NCBI RefSeq assembly: GCF_963678635.1
Contig: NC_087071.1
Span: 31,424,141 to 31,484,140, forward strand
From: Symsagittifera roscoffensis
Lineage: Eukaryota; Xenacoelomorpha; Acoela; Convolutidae
Length of the DNA: 60,000 nt
Direction of reading: 5' to 3'
A program made the translations under genes and the position numbers. A model generated the notes under the pieces. It made no database searches. It worked only from the letters and a program-made list of their open reading frames with translations, and was not told where the DNA came from. Of this stretch, positions 24,111 through 36,800 are shown piece after piece. How positions within the stretch are numbered: the stretch's first letter is position 1; each line of letters begins with the position of its first letter.

Positions 24111-24839
24111 GGATTTCGAATAGAGAACCTGTGAAAAGGAGCAAGAATCCTCGCGGCCAGTTTCTACTTTAACATCCAGTTTCAGAGCTAAACTGGATTC
24201 AAAGTTGGAAGTTAAGAATCTCAAGTTAAGATTTGAAGGGCTGGTTGTAGCGAACCATCAGTTGGCTTTTCTTTCTAATCGCAAGCACAGATTCAAGACA
24301 GCTTCTCCAAAATAAAAATGTTTTTTTTTTCTAAAAAAATATTTCTAAAAAATAACAACCAACAAAAACTACATTTTTTACGCAATCAAGGTTAAACGAG
24401 AATCCGAAAAAAAACTTTGGATCCCTCGTGAAAATTTCTGAACAGATCAAGAAGTCACCAAGCTTCTGCTAAGGGTGGGACCCGTCAAAACTTTGTGACC
24501 TATTACCCAACTCTTCTCCCCGAAGTTTTTACCCTACTTATCACGTTGCCAAACAGACCTCGACTATGCCAAACACCTAATTCCAAAACAAAGCTAGAAG
24601 ACGGAACCAGTTTGTAGTCCTTATTCTTCAGCATTTTTTTGTCATTGTTATGATACCAAATCCCATTAAGTTACATACGATATTGATAATTGCACAGCAA
24701 AAAAAATGTAACAGACACCTAACCAACTAATTTTCACACAGTACCACACAGTAACCCAGGAGAGCCTCAAACTCAAAACACTTTGTGACAAGAAAAAAAA
24801 TTGCCTAATTTTTCACTGACAATTTTTTAAGTTTTTTAT

Positions 24840-25110
24840 TTGAATGTAGGGTAAAGCCAAAAAACGCCTTTTCCGTGCAACAATGGTGACCGTTGATAAC
24901 GCCAATTGTTGTGAGCAATTTTTTTGAGTGAATCCCCTCTTCGGTTTCCTCCAGTGGTTGGATAACTTTTAACATACTGCTCGACTCGCAATGTTTTCGA
25001 CTAAACACCGGTCCCTCTTGGGCCCGCTACTTTTATGCATTTTCATCAACAGTCTCCCCGATTGGCTAAAATTCTCTGACCCTTATATATACACGCCGTT
25101 GACCTTAACC
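24840..25110 (+). pseudogene. Relic of a non-LTR retrotransposon reverse transcriptase
   Basis: A plus-strand segment at 25012-25092 reads SLLGPLLLCIFINSLPDWL. This is the hallmark of the block just before the catalytic box of LINE-type reverse transcriptases (QGSxLGPLLFxxYINDLP). The catalytic Asp-Asp box that should follow is lost, and stops appear soon after and before. Only a fragment is visible, and clade assignment is not possible. Confidence 0.6.
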
Positions 25111-25696
25111 TAATGACAGTTAACATTTATGCAATATAGGTACAATGGGACTTGAAATGCGTAGATGATTTTTTATAATAATCAATGACAATTAAAAAAC
25201 ATATTGAACCAATCCCAGGACTAGCTAAAACCATTTTACTTTTAATTGATCAGGCTCAACATTTCCTTCAGGACAATGACAGTACCGCTGAATTAACAAG
25301 GCTTTTACAAGGCTCTCTAATGCGGATAGTAGCGTATGGACTATCCTGTATCCATCTAGGAGGATACGATCTCACACTCCTGAAGTGAATACAAAAGAAA
25401 GTCCTGTAATTGATTACAACTAGCTCACAAAGTGAGTACATCAACAAGTGGCACTTTCTCAATGTATTGCCGTCTCCCATTTTTTCAACTACTAGATCGG
25501 TGTCTTCTTTCAAGCCAAGAAAATAAAAGAGATGTGCTCCCATATCTATTGCAGTACCCGCAATCAAAACTGAGGATAAAAGGGGACTTTCAAACTCACC
25601 AGCGCAAAAATAGAAAAAACACAAGGAGGAATCGTGTTTCCAAAATGCCGAGTCGCATCCGGATAGACAAAATTGTCGATTTCAACAACAAGACTG

Positions 25697-25908
25697 GGCT
25701 CTTTTCCAGTTTCCCCCTTTCAAATTCAATACTGAAAAGTCTTTTTAACATTGTCATAATGCAATGAAATTTAGCGTGGTGAACAAATCGACAATTTTGA
25801 ACAGATTTGTTCTTCATACTTTACAGCGTAACATCACGCATTTAGCCGTAATAACACGTAGAACAAACATAAAACTCGGTATTTTGAAGGGGGAACTGGA
25901 ACAGAGCC
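25697..25908 (+). mobile_element. MITE with GGCTCTTTTCCAGTTTCCCC termini, copy A
   Basis: This 212-bp element starts GGCTCTTTTCCAGTTTCCCC and ends with the inverse (GGGGGAACTGGAACAGAGCC). Flanks are CAAGACTG and CAAGACTA, a 7-of-8 match that is a likely 8-bp target duplication. The interior is nearly the same as 26502-26722. No transposase is encoded. Confidence 0.85.
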
Positions 25909-26019
25909 CAAGACTAACTTGTTTTTCGATATTCAAGATTGGCGCTTTTTGATACTATTGGTCCATTTTGAGAGTCAACTCAATTACACGCAAGAGTCAA
26001 CGCAAGCAAACCAAAATGA

Positions 26020-26205
26020 AAAGTGAGGTGGGGGAAAAGGAAAAGAGCCTGGAAAAGGAAAAGAGCCAAAATGTGAGAAGAAATTTTGGCTCTTTTCCAA
26101 ATCCCCCCTTTCAAAATTAATTTTGAAAAGCTGGTTCAACGTTGTCATAATGCATTCAAATTTGGCATGGTGAATTAATGGCTCTTTTCAGTCCCCCCAC
26201 CTGTT
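26020..26205. mobile_element. Partial or composite GGCTCTTTTCC-family fragments
   Basis: Between the two complete MITEs lie two back-to-back right termini (GGAAAAGGAAAAGAGCC and GGAAAAGGAAAAGAGCC). They are followed by a left terminus (GGCTCTTTTCCAAATCCCCC) with the family interior (TTGTCATAATGCATT) and another terminus-like word. It looks like a nest of truncated copies. Confidence 0.6.
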
Positions 26206-26501
26206 CTTTGATTTTTTCTGAAATTATTTCGATTAGAATCTTTTTTAAATGTTATAAACTGCAATAAAACATGTCGTGAACAGGTGAACAAATTTTTACG
26301 TTTCCTACATGCAAAAAGGCCGTGTGAACAATTTTTGAACAGTTTCATTTTGCAATTTTACGAGAGGGGCGTGAAAAAGAGCTAAAATTTTGGCTGAATT
26401 AATTTTTGGTTCATGATCCCAATTTGGCAGAGCTAATGGACTCGAAAAGTTTTGTTTGAATTGTCTTAATATCAACATAAATTTATTTTGAGGGAAAATT
26501 G

Positions 26502-26722
26502 GGCTCTTTTCCAGTTTCCCCCGCCCCTTTTAAATTCAATACTGAAAAGTCTATTTAACATTGTCATAATGCAATGAAATTAGGCGTGGTCAACAAATCG
26601 ACAATTTTGAACAGATTTGATCTTCATACTTTACAGCGTAACATCACGCGTTTAGCTGTAATAACACGTAAAACAAACATAAAACTCCGGTATTTTGAAA
26701 GGGGGGAAACTGGAAAAGAGCC
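26502..26722 (+). mobile_element. MITE with GGCTCTTTTCCAGTTTCCCC termini, copy B
   Basis: This 221-bp element has the same termini and interior as 25697-25908. Flanks are GAAAATTG and GAAAATCG (7 of 8). The pair, about 0.6 kb apart in the same orientation, differ by scattered substitutions. They inserted independently, because their flanks differ. Confidence 0.85.
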
Positions 26723-27076
26723 GAAAATCGTACTGATGAGAGTAATATATCTACGTTCGAACGATTCTTGTTTTGAATGCTTTTCTGGTTGATTAAAGTT
26801 TGATAATTAGACACAATAACTTCTGGTTGTTCGAATTATATAAATTTAAATTTGTTTGAAATATGTTCATTTAATGATAACAAAAGAAATGCAAATTAAA
26901 AGGGACGGAATTGGAAAAGAGCTTTGATTTTTTTACTGAGGGATACAACTTACTGAAGTTACTGAGGAGGGGGACTATTATGGGAAAGACCCCAAAATTT
27001 CATAATTTTACGACAAAGTCATCGTCAGTTGCTGAAGAGGAGAGAAAAGAACCTGAATTAGTTTAAGATTATTTTT

Positions 27077-27335
27077 CCGACTTTCGATACGAAAGTAACG
27101 GAATATTTGTGCTCGGGGTGGGTTTTTTTTTTCTTCAGACAAATTTCGACTTTTTAACTAGGCATTTTTGACGGAATTTTTTTATATCATTCAAAAGGTA
27201 TTGTTGTCCTGAGCTTAAATTTGAAACGATATTTTTTCACCTGTGATCATTTTTCGTAAAGTTATGAGGGTTTAAAGATTGCCATTTTAGCCATTTTGAC
27301 CAATTTTGGACAATTAACGCGCGATATAATTTGGG
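27077..27335 (-). repeat. Dispersed repeat with terminal hairpin, copy 1
   Basis: Read on the minus strand, this stretch matches 39951-40182 and 49728-49962. Shared landmarks are CGCG...AATT, TTGGCCAAAATGGCAAT-like words, CATAACTTTA, GACAACAATA, a TGATACAAAAAAATTCC-like word, AAATTTGTCTGAAGAAAAA, CCCGAGCACAAATATTCCG, and a final near-perfect hairpin ACTTTCG-TAT-CGAAAGT. It is a dispersed non-coding element of about 250 bp. Confidence 0.7.
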
Positions 27336-27654
27336 ATAATCCATACTCTAAACTAAAACCTTTTTGAAATGTAATCATATCATATTTCTAAACGAGTACC
27401 TTCAGAGTTTCCGACGAAAATTGAAATTGCTTTTTTTCATCCTTATGAGTGCCAACATAATTTTTGAAGTTTTGACCAAACCGTCGGCAATCTCTCGCAT
27501 CTTACCGTTTCTGCATTGATTTAAGGCAAAGTTACCAAAACAGCATAAGGTTACAAAAATAAATTTCTATGTTATTGTTTCTATTCTAAGAAAATATGTT
27601 GCATTTTCAATGAAAAATATATTTCTGTTTTTAATATAGTTTCACATTCAGTTT

Positions 27655-27885
27655 TTAGGCTCCTTTCTGGGAGAACCTTGACAATTTTCTCTCCCTTCTT
27701 TCCCGGTGCGAAGCCAGAAATCCGAATTCGGCCGAGAGTAGTCTTTCAGCCGAAGGTCTCAAGGCAACGTCCCGTGTCATGCAACTGCTTACGAAGTGGA
27801 TTATGTCTGCCGAGTGGTTCGAATCAGGTAGTTGAGGCACTGCTTTGTCTTCGGATCCGATGGCAAAAAGAGCAGCGATTGGAAC
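27655..27885 (-). CDS. MAP3K19: MAP3K19-like exon, C-terminal: end of kinase lobe and stop
   Basis: Acceptor TTTCAATTTAG precedes 76 codons and TAA. It covers the kinase helices after the substrate loop: [15 protein letters not shown], an SCMTRD word and the conserved RPSAERLL. A short basic tail rich in Arg and Ser follows. Phase is 0. A possible poly(A) signal (ATTAAA on the minus strand, 27629-27634) lies only about 20 nt past the stop, which is closer than usual. Confidence 0.88.
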   Translation of the reverse strand, partial: VPIAALFAIGSEDKAVPQLPDSNHSADIIHFVSSCMTRDVALRPSAERLLSAEFGFLASHRERRERKLSRFSQKGA

Positions 27886-30800
27886 CTAAATTGAAAAGTT
27901 TATAAGACAACGAGGGTTTTTGAGAGAACTTGAAAAACTTATAAAGGTCATGACAAATCTTTTTAGTACTTATACTCAACCTTGTAAAAACACAATTACT
28001 ATCGCATTAAATTGATGCCAAAGGGGTAAACGGCAAAAGAACCTGACTGAATGCACCAAAACTCGTGTAATTTAATATTTTGAATGCCTTTTGAAAACAT
28101 GCGCTGTTATCTTCAATTCTTGATTTTAGTCACTCACACATTTTAGTTGTGTTATTTCATATTTCATTCAAATATGGTCAAAAAATATGGGCCATACATA
28201 CCATATCTGACCAGGGTGGTTTGCCAGTGGCCATTTCGAACACAGTGCAGCCCACACTCCACACGTCGCTCTTGGGGCCATGACCCACTTCTTTGATGAC
28301 CTCAGGCGACATCCAGTTGGGGGTTCCCTTCATACTCTTCAGCACTTTGGAACGGGTCATGGAGAGGCTCTACAAAACATATATTACAATTTTTAAAGTG
28401 TTCACGTGTTTTTTCACATCAGCATGGCTTGCGTGATTCAATTTTCAAGTGAAAATGTTTAAATTAGGGCCATTTATCCCCGAGAAAAAAGAGAGTTCCT
28501 TGTTATCAAACCCTATGCTTAAAAAATACATGAATTTTTTGTGGTTGTTTTTGATCAAATCATCACGATAGTCTAAAAAAATAAAAAGTTTTAGAAAAAG
28601 AACAAGGAATAATAAGAAGAAAAAGAAGAAGAAGAAAAAGAAGAAGAAGAAGAAGAAGAAGAAGAAGAAGAGAAATGAGAAGAAGCAGAAGAAGAAGAAG
28701 AAGAAGAAGAAGACGAAGAAGAAGAAGAAGAAGAAGAGAAATGAGAAGAAGCAGGAGAAGGAGAAGAAGAATAAAAAGAATAATAAGAAGAAGAAGAAGA
28801 GAAAAGAGAAAAAGAAGAAGAGAAATGAGAAGAAGAAGAAGAAGAGAAATGAGAAGAATAAGAAAAATGAGAAGAAGCAGAAGGAGAAGAAGAAGAAGAA
28901 GAAGAAGAAGAAGAAGAATAGAAATGAGAAGAAGCCGAAGAAGAAAAGAAGAAGGAGAAGAAGAAGAAGAAGAAGAAGAAGAAGAAGAAGAAGAAGCAGA
29001 AAAAGAAGAAAAAGAAGAAGAAGAAGAAGAAGAAGACAAATGAGAAAAGAAAAAGAAGAACAAAAAAAAGAAGAGCAGGAGAAAAATTCTCGTTTTTACA
29101 TGTATTCTATCAGATGACAAAGAAGCTAAGAATCCATACAGTTTGATTTTCGTTGAATCCCTTTGAGAATATTTATCCACGAGGGTCAAATCTAACATAC
29201 CAGCTGTTAGCTTCTTTTACTTTTAACCGCTGTTTTCACCCTCGTTAAAGCAAGGATGGACTACAATTTGTTTTAATTCGTTTCATTTTTTCCGTATCAT
29301 ACTGTAGCAGTTTTGAGCACCAAGAAAAATTATACAAAAAACATGTAGTTCATAACCAGGCAGGGGCAAAGCAACGGCTCAGTGTAAAGAGTTAAAAAAC
29401 TCGTAGGTTCTGCTACCAAAAGTTGGATTACACCTTGAATTTGAAATGTGTTTAAGGTTTCGCTTTTATGTTCAGCTGATCAATTCAAATTTTTGGCCCA
29501 GAAGTTTCGGCCGAAAAGAAAATGTGTTTCGAATAACTATACCTCAAGCCGAAAATAACTCAGTCTGGGATGAGATGAAATGAAAGAAAGTGACTATCCT
29601 TAGATCGACTGCTAATTCTTCTTTGTGTTTTTTGTAGTTTGTGGGGGACAATTTTATGTAGAAAAACTATAATTTTTTTTTCAATTAATATATATTATTT
29701 TATTTCTTTTGAAAGTTGTTTGCTCTTTTTAAATTAAAAACAAACGCAAGACTTTAAAGCTTGCATTTGTTACCAGCTGTAAGAGCTGTACAGTTTTACT
29801 TTTCGCTATTCTAGTTCAACAGTGAGAAAAAGTGTGAAACAATTAAAATCGCAGTCTTTTTCTTTCCAGAAAAAAACTTATAGTTTTAACTTGCCATGTA
29901 TGACTCAATTTGTTTATAAAGGCTATTTCAACTTTAATTTTTTGAAAAAAAATCCAAATGCGATCCTTTTTTGTTGAAATATTGTTCTTGTTATAAATAC
30001 GTTAATAAATCATTTGGCTCTTGCTATATAGTTAGTGCATGGGGAATGTTTTTAAGAAAAAGTTAAAAAATAACTGACTTTTCAATGAAAAACTTTTAAT
30101 ATTCAATTTAAGAGGGGAAATGTACTGAATGTTTTTGATTTTCAAGAAAAATTCATGATTGAGACTTTTTTTGATATGACTCACCCAATATGAGAAAACT
30201 CGATTGAAGTAATTTTTCTCTTGAAAATCTAAAAATTATTGTCCACGTTTCTAACTAGAAGTTGATTACGTTTTTTGTGACCATTACATTTTTATTGATC
30301 GATATTGGAGTTTGCCTTCCGGTTATCACAGAAAATGAACTCAACTTGAAATAAATCAGTAGTCAATTAACAAAAATTCGAAATTGGCGTGATCAAGTTT
30401 TAAGATTTTTTCCTGAGAAAACAAAAACAAAAAAAAAGAAACATCATTCGACCTATAAAATTGTTTTCACTACATTCATTGACCCTGTATCAACAATTAC
30501 TTCAAAGACGCTAAAATGGTAGGAGCATTTTTGTTAAATTTTTTGATCGAGTTACACTTTTCGGACCAACTACTCGATTGGATTTTTGTTTCGAAATTTT
30601 TGTTAACTCACCATGGCCATTTTCTTGGCGCACCCGAAGTCGATGAGTTTGATAGTTCCGTCTGACATCAGCATTAAGTTGCTCCCCTTGATGTCCCTAA
30701 ATACAGAAGATGCAAAGTTGATATCAAAAATAAAAGAAGAACCACCTCTTTTTGATTTTCCACCTAAGTGTATGTTGTAAAATAACCATTGTTTTAGAAC

Positions 30801-33800
30801 AATAGTTTTCAAAACAGTTTTCAAAAAAGTTTGTAAATTTACCAATTTTTTAGAACAACAGTTTTCAAAACAGTTTTCAAAAAATTTTTGTAAATTTACC
30901 ATTGTTTTAGAACAGCAGTTTTCAAAACAGTTTTCAAAAAAGTTTGTAAATTTACCATTGTTTTAGAACAGCAGTTTTCAAAAAAATTTTCAAAAAAATT
31001 TGTAAATTTACCATTGTTTTAGAACAGCAGTTTTCAAAACAGTTTTCAAAAAAAATTGTAAATTTACCATTGTTTTAGAACAACAGTTTTCAAAACAGTT
31101 TTCAGAAAAAATTGTAAATTTACCATTGTTTTAGAACAGCAGTTTTCAAAACAGTTTTCAAAAAAGTTTGTAAATTTACCATTGTTTTAGAACAGCAGTT
31201 TTCAAAACAGTTTTCAAAAAGTTTGTAAATTTAACATTGTTTTAGAACAACAGTTTTCAAAACAGTTTTCAAAAAAGTTTGTAAATTTACCATTGTTTTA
31301 GAACAGCAGTTTTCAAAAAAGTTTTCAAAAAAGTTTGTAAATTTACCATTGTTTTAGAACAGCAGTTTTCAAAACAGTTTTCAAAAAAGTTTGCAATTTT
31401 ACCATTGTTTTAGAACAGCAGTTTTCAAAACAGTTTTCAAAAAAGTTTGTAAATTTACCATTGTTTTAGAACAACAGTTTTCAAAACAGTTTTCAAAAAA
31501 GTTTGTAAATTTATCATTGTTTTAGAACAACAGTTTTCAAAACAGTTTTCAAAAAAGTTTGTAAATTTACCATTGTTTTAGAACAGCAGTTTTCAAAAAA
31601 GTTTGTAAATTTACCATTGTTTTAGAACAGCAGTTTTCAAAACAGTTTTCAAAAAAGTTTGTAAATTTACCATTGTTTTAGAACAACAGTTTTCAAAACA
31701 GTTTTCAAAAAAGTTTGTAAATTTACCATTGCTTTAGAAGAACAGTTTTCAAAACAGTTTTCAAAAAAGTTTGTAAATTTACCATTGTTTTAGAACAGCA
31801 GATTTCAAAAAAGTTTGGTACCATTCGTTCTAACTCATAGTCGCTTTTTCACGCACATTACCCTTTAATCCAAGTTTAGTTTATAACTAAAACCACTCGG
31901 CTGATCATGTTTTTGATAGCATGAAAAAATATTGATAAATTCCGGAATAATATTGGCAAAAAATTCGAGATTGTTCAATCCAAAAATTTAATTTGCAAAC
32001 CGTTAATTGATTTTGATGATCCAATCAACATCCATTTATCCAACCTCAACAATTTTTAAATTCTTATAACATAAAAATAGTGTTTATTTCACGGAAGCAT
32101 ATCGTTCTTTTGGTTAGTTAATAACCAATACGTCAACTTCATCTGAAATTTTTCTTTCCAATTGTTTACCTATGGACGACTTCATTCTGATGAAGATAAT
32201 CGACTGCATTGACCAACTGCCACGTGTAAGCCCCAATCACTCTCTCCTCTAGAGTACCGAATGTCTTCAGTATTCCCGCTATGGTCCCCCCTGGAATGTA
32301 CTCCATGAAGATGTTCAACATGTGGTCGTCTATTGTAGTTCCAATGTACCTGCAATACAACTTATTTTCGCACTTTATATTTCGCAAAGGTGATTTTGCT
32401 CGGATAATTTCTAATCATAATCATAATAAATTGTTTCCAGTATAGGTCCACACCGCACTCATCAGTTTAGTTTTTTTAAAATAAAAAATCATCTAAGAAG
32501 AACCCAGTCTGGGAGATCGTCATTAGATAAATTATGCCTATATTCAAACGTCTCTGCAATTGCACAGTTATCGGTATGGAATTATCTAGTTATGGAGTAG
32601 TTGGTTCCTTGATGTTTGCGGGTTGTCGGCGCCCGCAAACGAATATCATCACTACATTCAGTAACATTCAAAATTGAACAAGTGAAGTAACCTAATTCAA
32701 TGAGCTCGTAATTTAGTTCTTTTTAGTATAAGGTTAACCAAATTTGGTAACTACTTATAAATTTTTCCTACTTGACGATGTTTTTGTGTTTGAGGTTTTT
32801 GAGCATGTTCACTTCTTCCTGCAGCTTCACGTGTTCCTCCTGAGCGTGGCTCTCATTCTCGACCACCACATTGATCTGCTTCACTGCTATCAACTGTCCC
32901 GAAGAGGTCAGCCCCTGCCAAACTGTTCCAAATGCACCATGGCCCAGTTTGTTGCCTGCACAAAACCCATACACATCATCAGGGAAGCTTCATGAAAGTG
33001 TTTAAGGTCTTCGACTCAGTCGAATGATTGGTGGTTCGAAACTCGCTTGGATCTCTGCTCGTTGCATGAGAAGGAGTTCAAGAAAGTTAGATACCAGGCA
33101 TCTTGACAAAACTCTTGAGAAAATGACAAAACACTTCATATTGATTATTTAATGTCCATTTGGGCTCTTGTTTCTTTTCCGCTCTTTACATAAAGGCCAG
33201 TTTTATAATTTCAAATTGTGCACGGCGACCAAACTTCAAATTCGTTTGGACGTACGTAGAATAATCGCTTAAGACAATTTATAGAAACTCGAACAATGTG
33301 GTTTAAAGTTTATCAAGCGAAATTTTTACTAAAAATAAGAGCCATCACGTACCTTTCTTCCAATAGACCAGTCGTCCAGTTGGTGATCCTCCCTTGTGGA
33401 ATGCGTAGTTGTAGTGGCCATTGCTATTACTACCACTTTGAGAGTCATTCTGATTCGAAGGACGGGATAAAGATTCAGATGAGTTGTCGCGAGGGGTGGG
33501 GGTCACCTGGTAAAAAATATTAATTGTCATTAAGAGAGTTTTGAGAGATTTTTCCGGCATGGGATCTCTCGGACTATCCCGCTTATTCGACAGTGGTTTT
33601 CAATACAGACTAAGCAGCCCTATAAAACGATGATTCAGTCCATGCTGATTTTTTTGTATACAAATTTTCTCGTTCTGCAGCAGGCCGTGAAACTGATAAT
33701 AAGTCATATTAACTCGAAGTCATATTTAAGTGAACGCAGTTCGATTGATACCATCGATAAATTTTCAGATGTAAGTTATAGAATCAGAAATCAAAGTTGC

Positions 33801-36800
33801 AATATGTAATTCATTGGCTTTGGTTATGTTTTGTTAAATAAAAAAATCGGTCAGTATTGACGAGTAAAACTGAAGATGATACTATGTCAACCAGGCGCGG
33901 ATCAAGGAGTTTTTCGAGGGGGGGGGGGGGGGGGTGGATTTTCGAAAAAAAAAATTGAAAATTGTGTCGAGCTTTTTTTTTTAAAAATCGATTTTCTGAG
34001 CTCTCCCAAATCACTATGAAGACCCAATTTTGACGAAATTTTGCGTGCCGCAGGCAAGTTTTTGAAAAAAAAACCAAAAAGGGCGTTTTGATGCACTTTT
34101 TGAAAAATTTCGACCAAAAAATTGCGTTTTTTTTCGGCGCGCGCTCCCCCCTCAAAGTTAGTATAGATTGGCGCCAAAGGCGCCTTTATAAAAACGTTAA
34201 GGTCAGTCAGCCGAAATTGGATATCTCAAAGTAGTCCGCCTCCGCCCCCCCCCCCTTCCCCTAAAACCGCTTCTGATGTCAACCATTGTTTTCAATTAGC
34301 AAAAACTTACCGTTGAATTTGCAGACGACCTATATGAATAATTTGATGACGAACTGTGAGACGTGAACGCCCAGGACTCCTCTTGAATCACATTCAAACC
34401 ACGATCGTTGTTGAAAACTTCCGTTTCTGGCTGATTTTCAATGTGCACAGATCGATATTGTTCTGATAAAACACCATGGTGCGTTCCAGTAGCACCAAAT
34501 GATGAAGGTCCGGCTTTATTGGCATCAGTGATGCCAGCATCATGAGGAGCTACATCGTCGGCATCGCGAGGACTTGTATCGTCGGCAAAGGATACCTGGC
34601 GTTCTGACAAAACAGTAATCGGTCTTAATTCCTTGAAAGAATCTCCAGTTAATGGACGTATGTAATCTTCTCTCGTCAAGTTGTCCAAATCTTGGAAAAA
34701 GTTCATATCAGCTTGCCGTTCGTTTGCAATAGTGTCCGTATCGCTAAATTCTGTTCCGGGTGATTTTTTTTCATTTTCGCTTGAGTTTTGCTGATGATTA
34801 TTTTCAAGTAACGTATTTCCAAGAAGAAGACATAATTCGTTGTTTTCTTCTCGACTTAAAAGAGCACTTGATGTTATAGAATCTCGATGACTGTTGGTCA
34901 TTAATTTGCATTCGTTTTGTCCATCTGAATGTTCATTTCTGATTGGATTTTGGTCGAGTTTTTCTCGATTTTCCTCAATATCTGGAATCTGATTGTCGCT
35001 CAAATCTTGATTGGGTGGATCTTTTAACGTGACTGATATATGCCATCCTTTGCCAGAAACAAGAGCTGTATTATTCGGGCCTGATTCTTTATAAAAATCA
35101 TCTACTCTCGTTTTTTCTCTTTCGACTCCTTTGATATCGTTTGAAATAACATCATCGTTAATTAGATCTTTTGGTTCAGAATTCGATTGCATTTTCTTCA
35201 ATTTCGCATTTGAATCTTTTTTCTTGGGTTTCGTTGCATTCGGAGCATTTTGAGGTTTCGAATTAATGCTTGGTTTCTTCATGGCATTCGCAGTTTGTTG
35301 TTTAGATGGGACAGAGTTTTTGGAACTGGCGGTCGATTTATTTGAAACAATCGATGTTTTTGAAAGATCTAGCTTTCTTGAAGGCATTTGAGGTGCTGTG
35401 TTGATTGCAGAAATGTCTTTAATTTCACTTTGAAAAGCAGCTTGAGAATCTACTAAACGGTCTCGTGATATACTATCCATTGCATTTTTGATAGTCAGCG
35501 ATGGTTTTTGATTTGACGGTGAATTTTTAACGTTTTCCGGCAGTTTCTCTGATTGTTTTGGCGTTACAATCGGTACGTTTTTTGGCATATCAGTTTCAGT
35601 GCATACAATTTCTATTGTTTCTTCTTTTGTTTCTGTAACTATTTTTGTTGTACCTTGTGAAAATTCAGCCAAACGTGAATCAACAATACCATTTTCATCA
35701 GTTCTCTCGTAGTCTGTTGATTTTTCACCTGCTTTTTTAGCATCGTCGATAATTACGTCATTCTTTTCAGCTGCAGATTTATTTGCACCGTCAAATCGAT
35801 AACTGACCGTGTTTTTAGATTCAGCATCATTTTGATTTTCCGGAAAACTCCCGGATACTTTTTCAGAAAGTGGTGACTTTTGCTTAGAGGTAGATGATAT
35901 TTTAGGTGTAATGTTTTCGACGTCCAATTGGGTTTTAGTCCCACTTGCAACTGCATTAACGGAAGTTTTCGAGGTTTTTGTTTCCATTTTGGAAATTGAA
36001 GGATTTCTCGAAATAACCGTAACTTTTTGGTTGTTGTTTTTGGCAGCTATACTTGCTTGTTTTTGTGGCATTTTTGATGTCCCTGTGTTACTATTGGCTG
36101 GTTTCGGTTTTTCACCATTCGAATTGGGGTTGTTTGTTCCGACCTTTCCTTTAGCAATTGCAGCCTTAGGGCGTTCGTTAGACGCAGCTGTTACATTTGA
36201 TTTTTCTTTAACTGTATTTTGGGCGGTCACTTTATTTTTTGAATTATTTTGTTGGCTTAGGTTTGATTTTTGTCTGGCCATATTGAAATTTTGGGCAATT
36301 TCTATTTGAGCTTTCTCCTTTTCTGACATGACTTTTTCCGCTGCGTTTGCAGCTGATTTTGAAACTTCTCTCACAAATTCTGGCACAGCTTCAAATTCAT
36401 TGGCTAAATTCTTAGCTTCAGAAGTCTTCTTTTGATTGGTTGATGTTTTCTTTTCAGCTCCTTGATTCTGATTGGTCGAGAGCTTCTTTTCGGTTCTTTG
36501 ATTCTGATTGGTTGAGAGCTTCTTTTCGGCTTCTGGATTCTGATTGGTCGACAGCTTCTTTTCGACTTTTAGATTGTGATTGGTTGAAGCATGTGAATCG
36601 GATCCTGGTTTTTGATTGGGCGAGATCTTCTTCTCGGCTCCTTGGTTCTGATTGGTTGAAGGGCTTGTATTCTTTGGCTTGTTTTCCGTTTCTTTTCTTG
36701 CATTGGCTGTAGAATTGGTTTTGACCGAAATCCTTTGTCGAGCTTCAGTATTTCGAGATTTTAAATCTTCCTCATCCGTTTTGTCAATTTCTTGAATTTC

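Noticed and set aside
25185-25624. Frames near 25.2-25.6 kb as a continuation of the reverse transcriptase
   Set aside because: No motif of the later reverse-transcriptase blocks could be recognised on either strand.
28563-29198. Long frames over the GAA tract (Leu/Ser/Phe-rich on minus, Arg/Lys/Glu-rich on plus)
   Set aside because: They are produced by the trinucleotide repeat. There are no splice signals, and the composition is pure repeat.
30783-31817. CRISPR-like array
   Set aside because: The units are contiguous with no unique spacers, and the region is an animal intron. It is a minisatellite.
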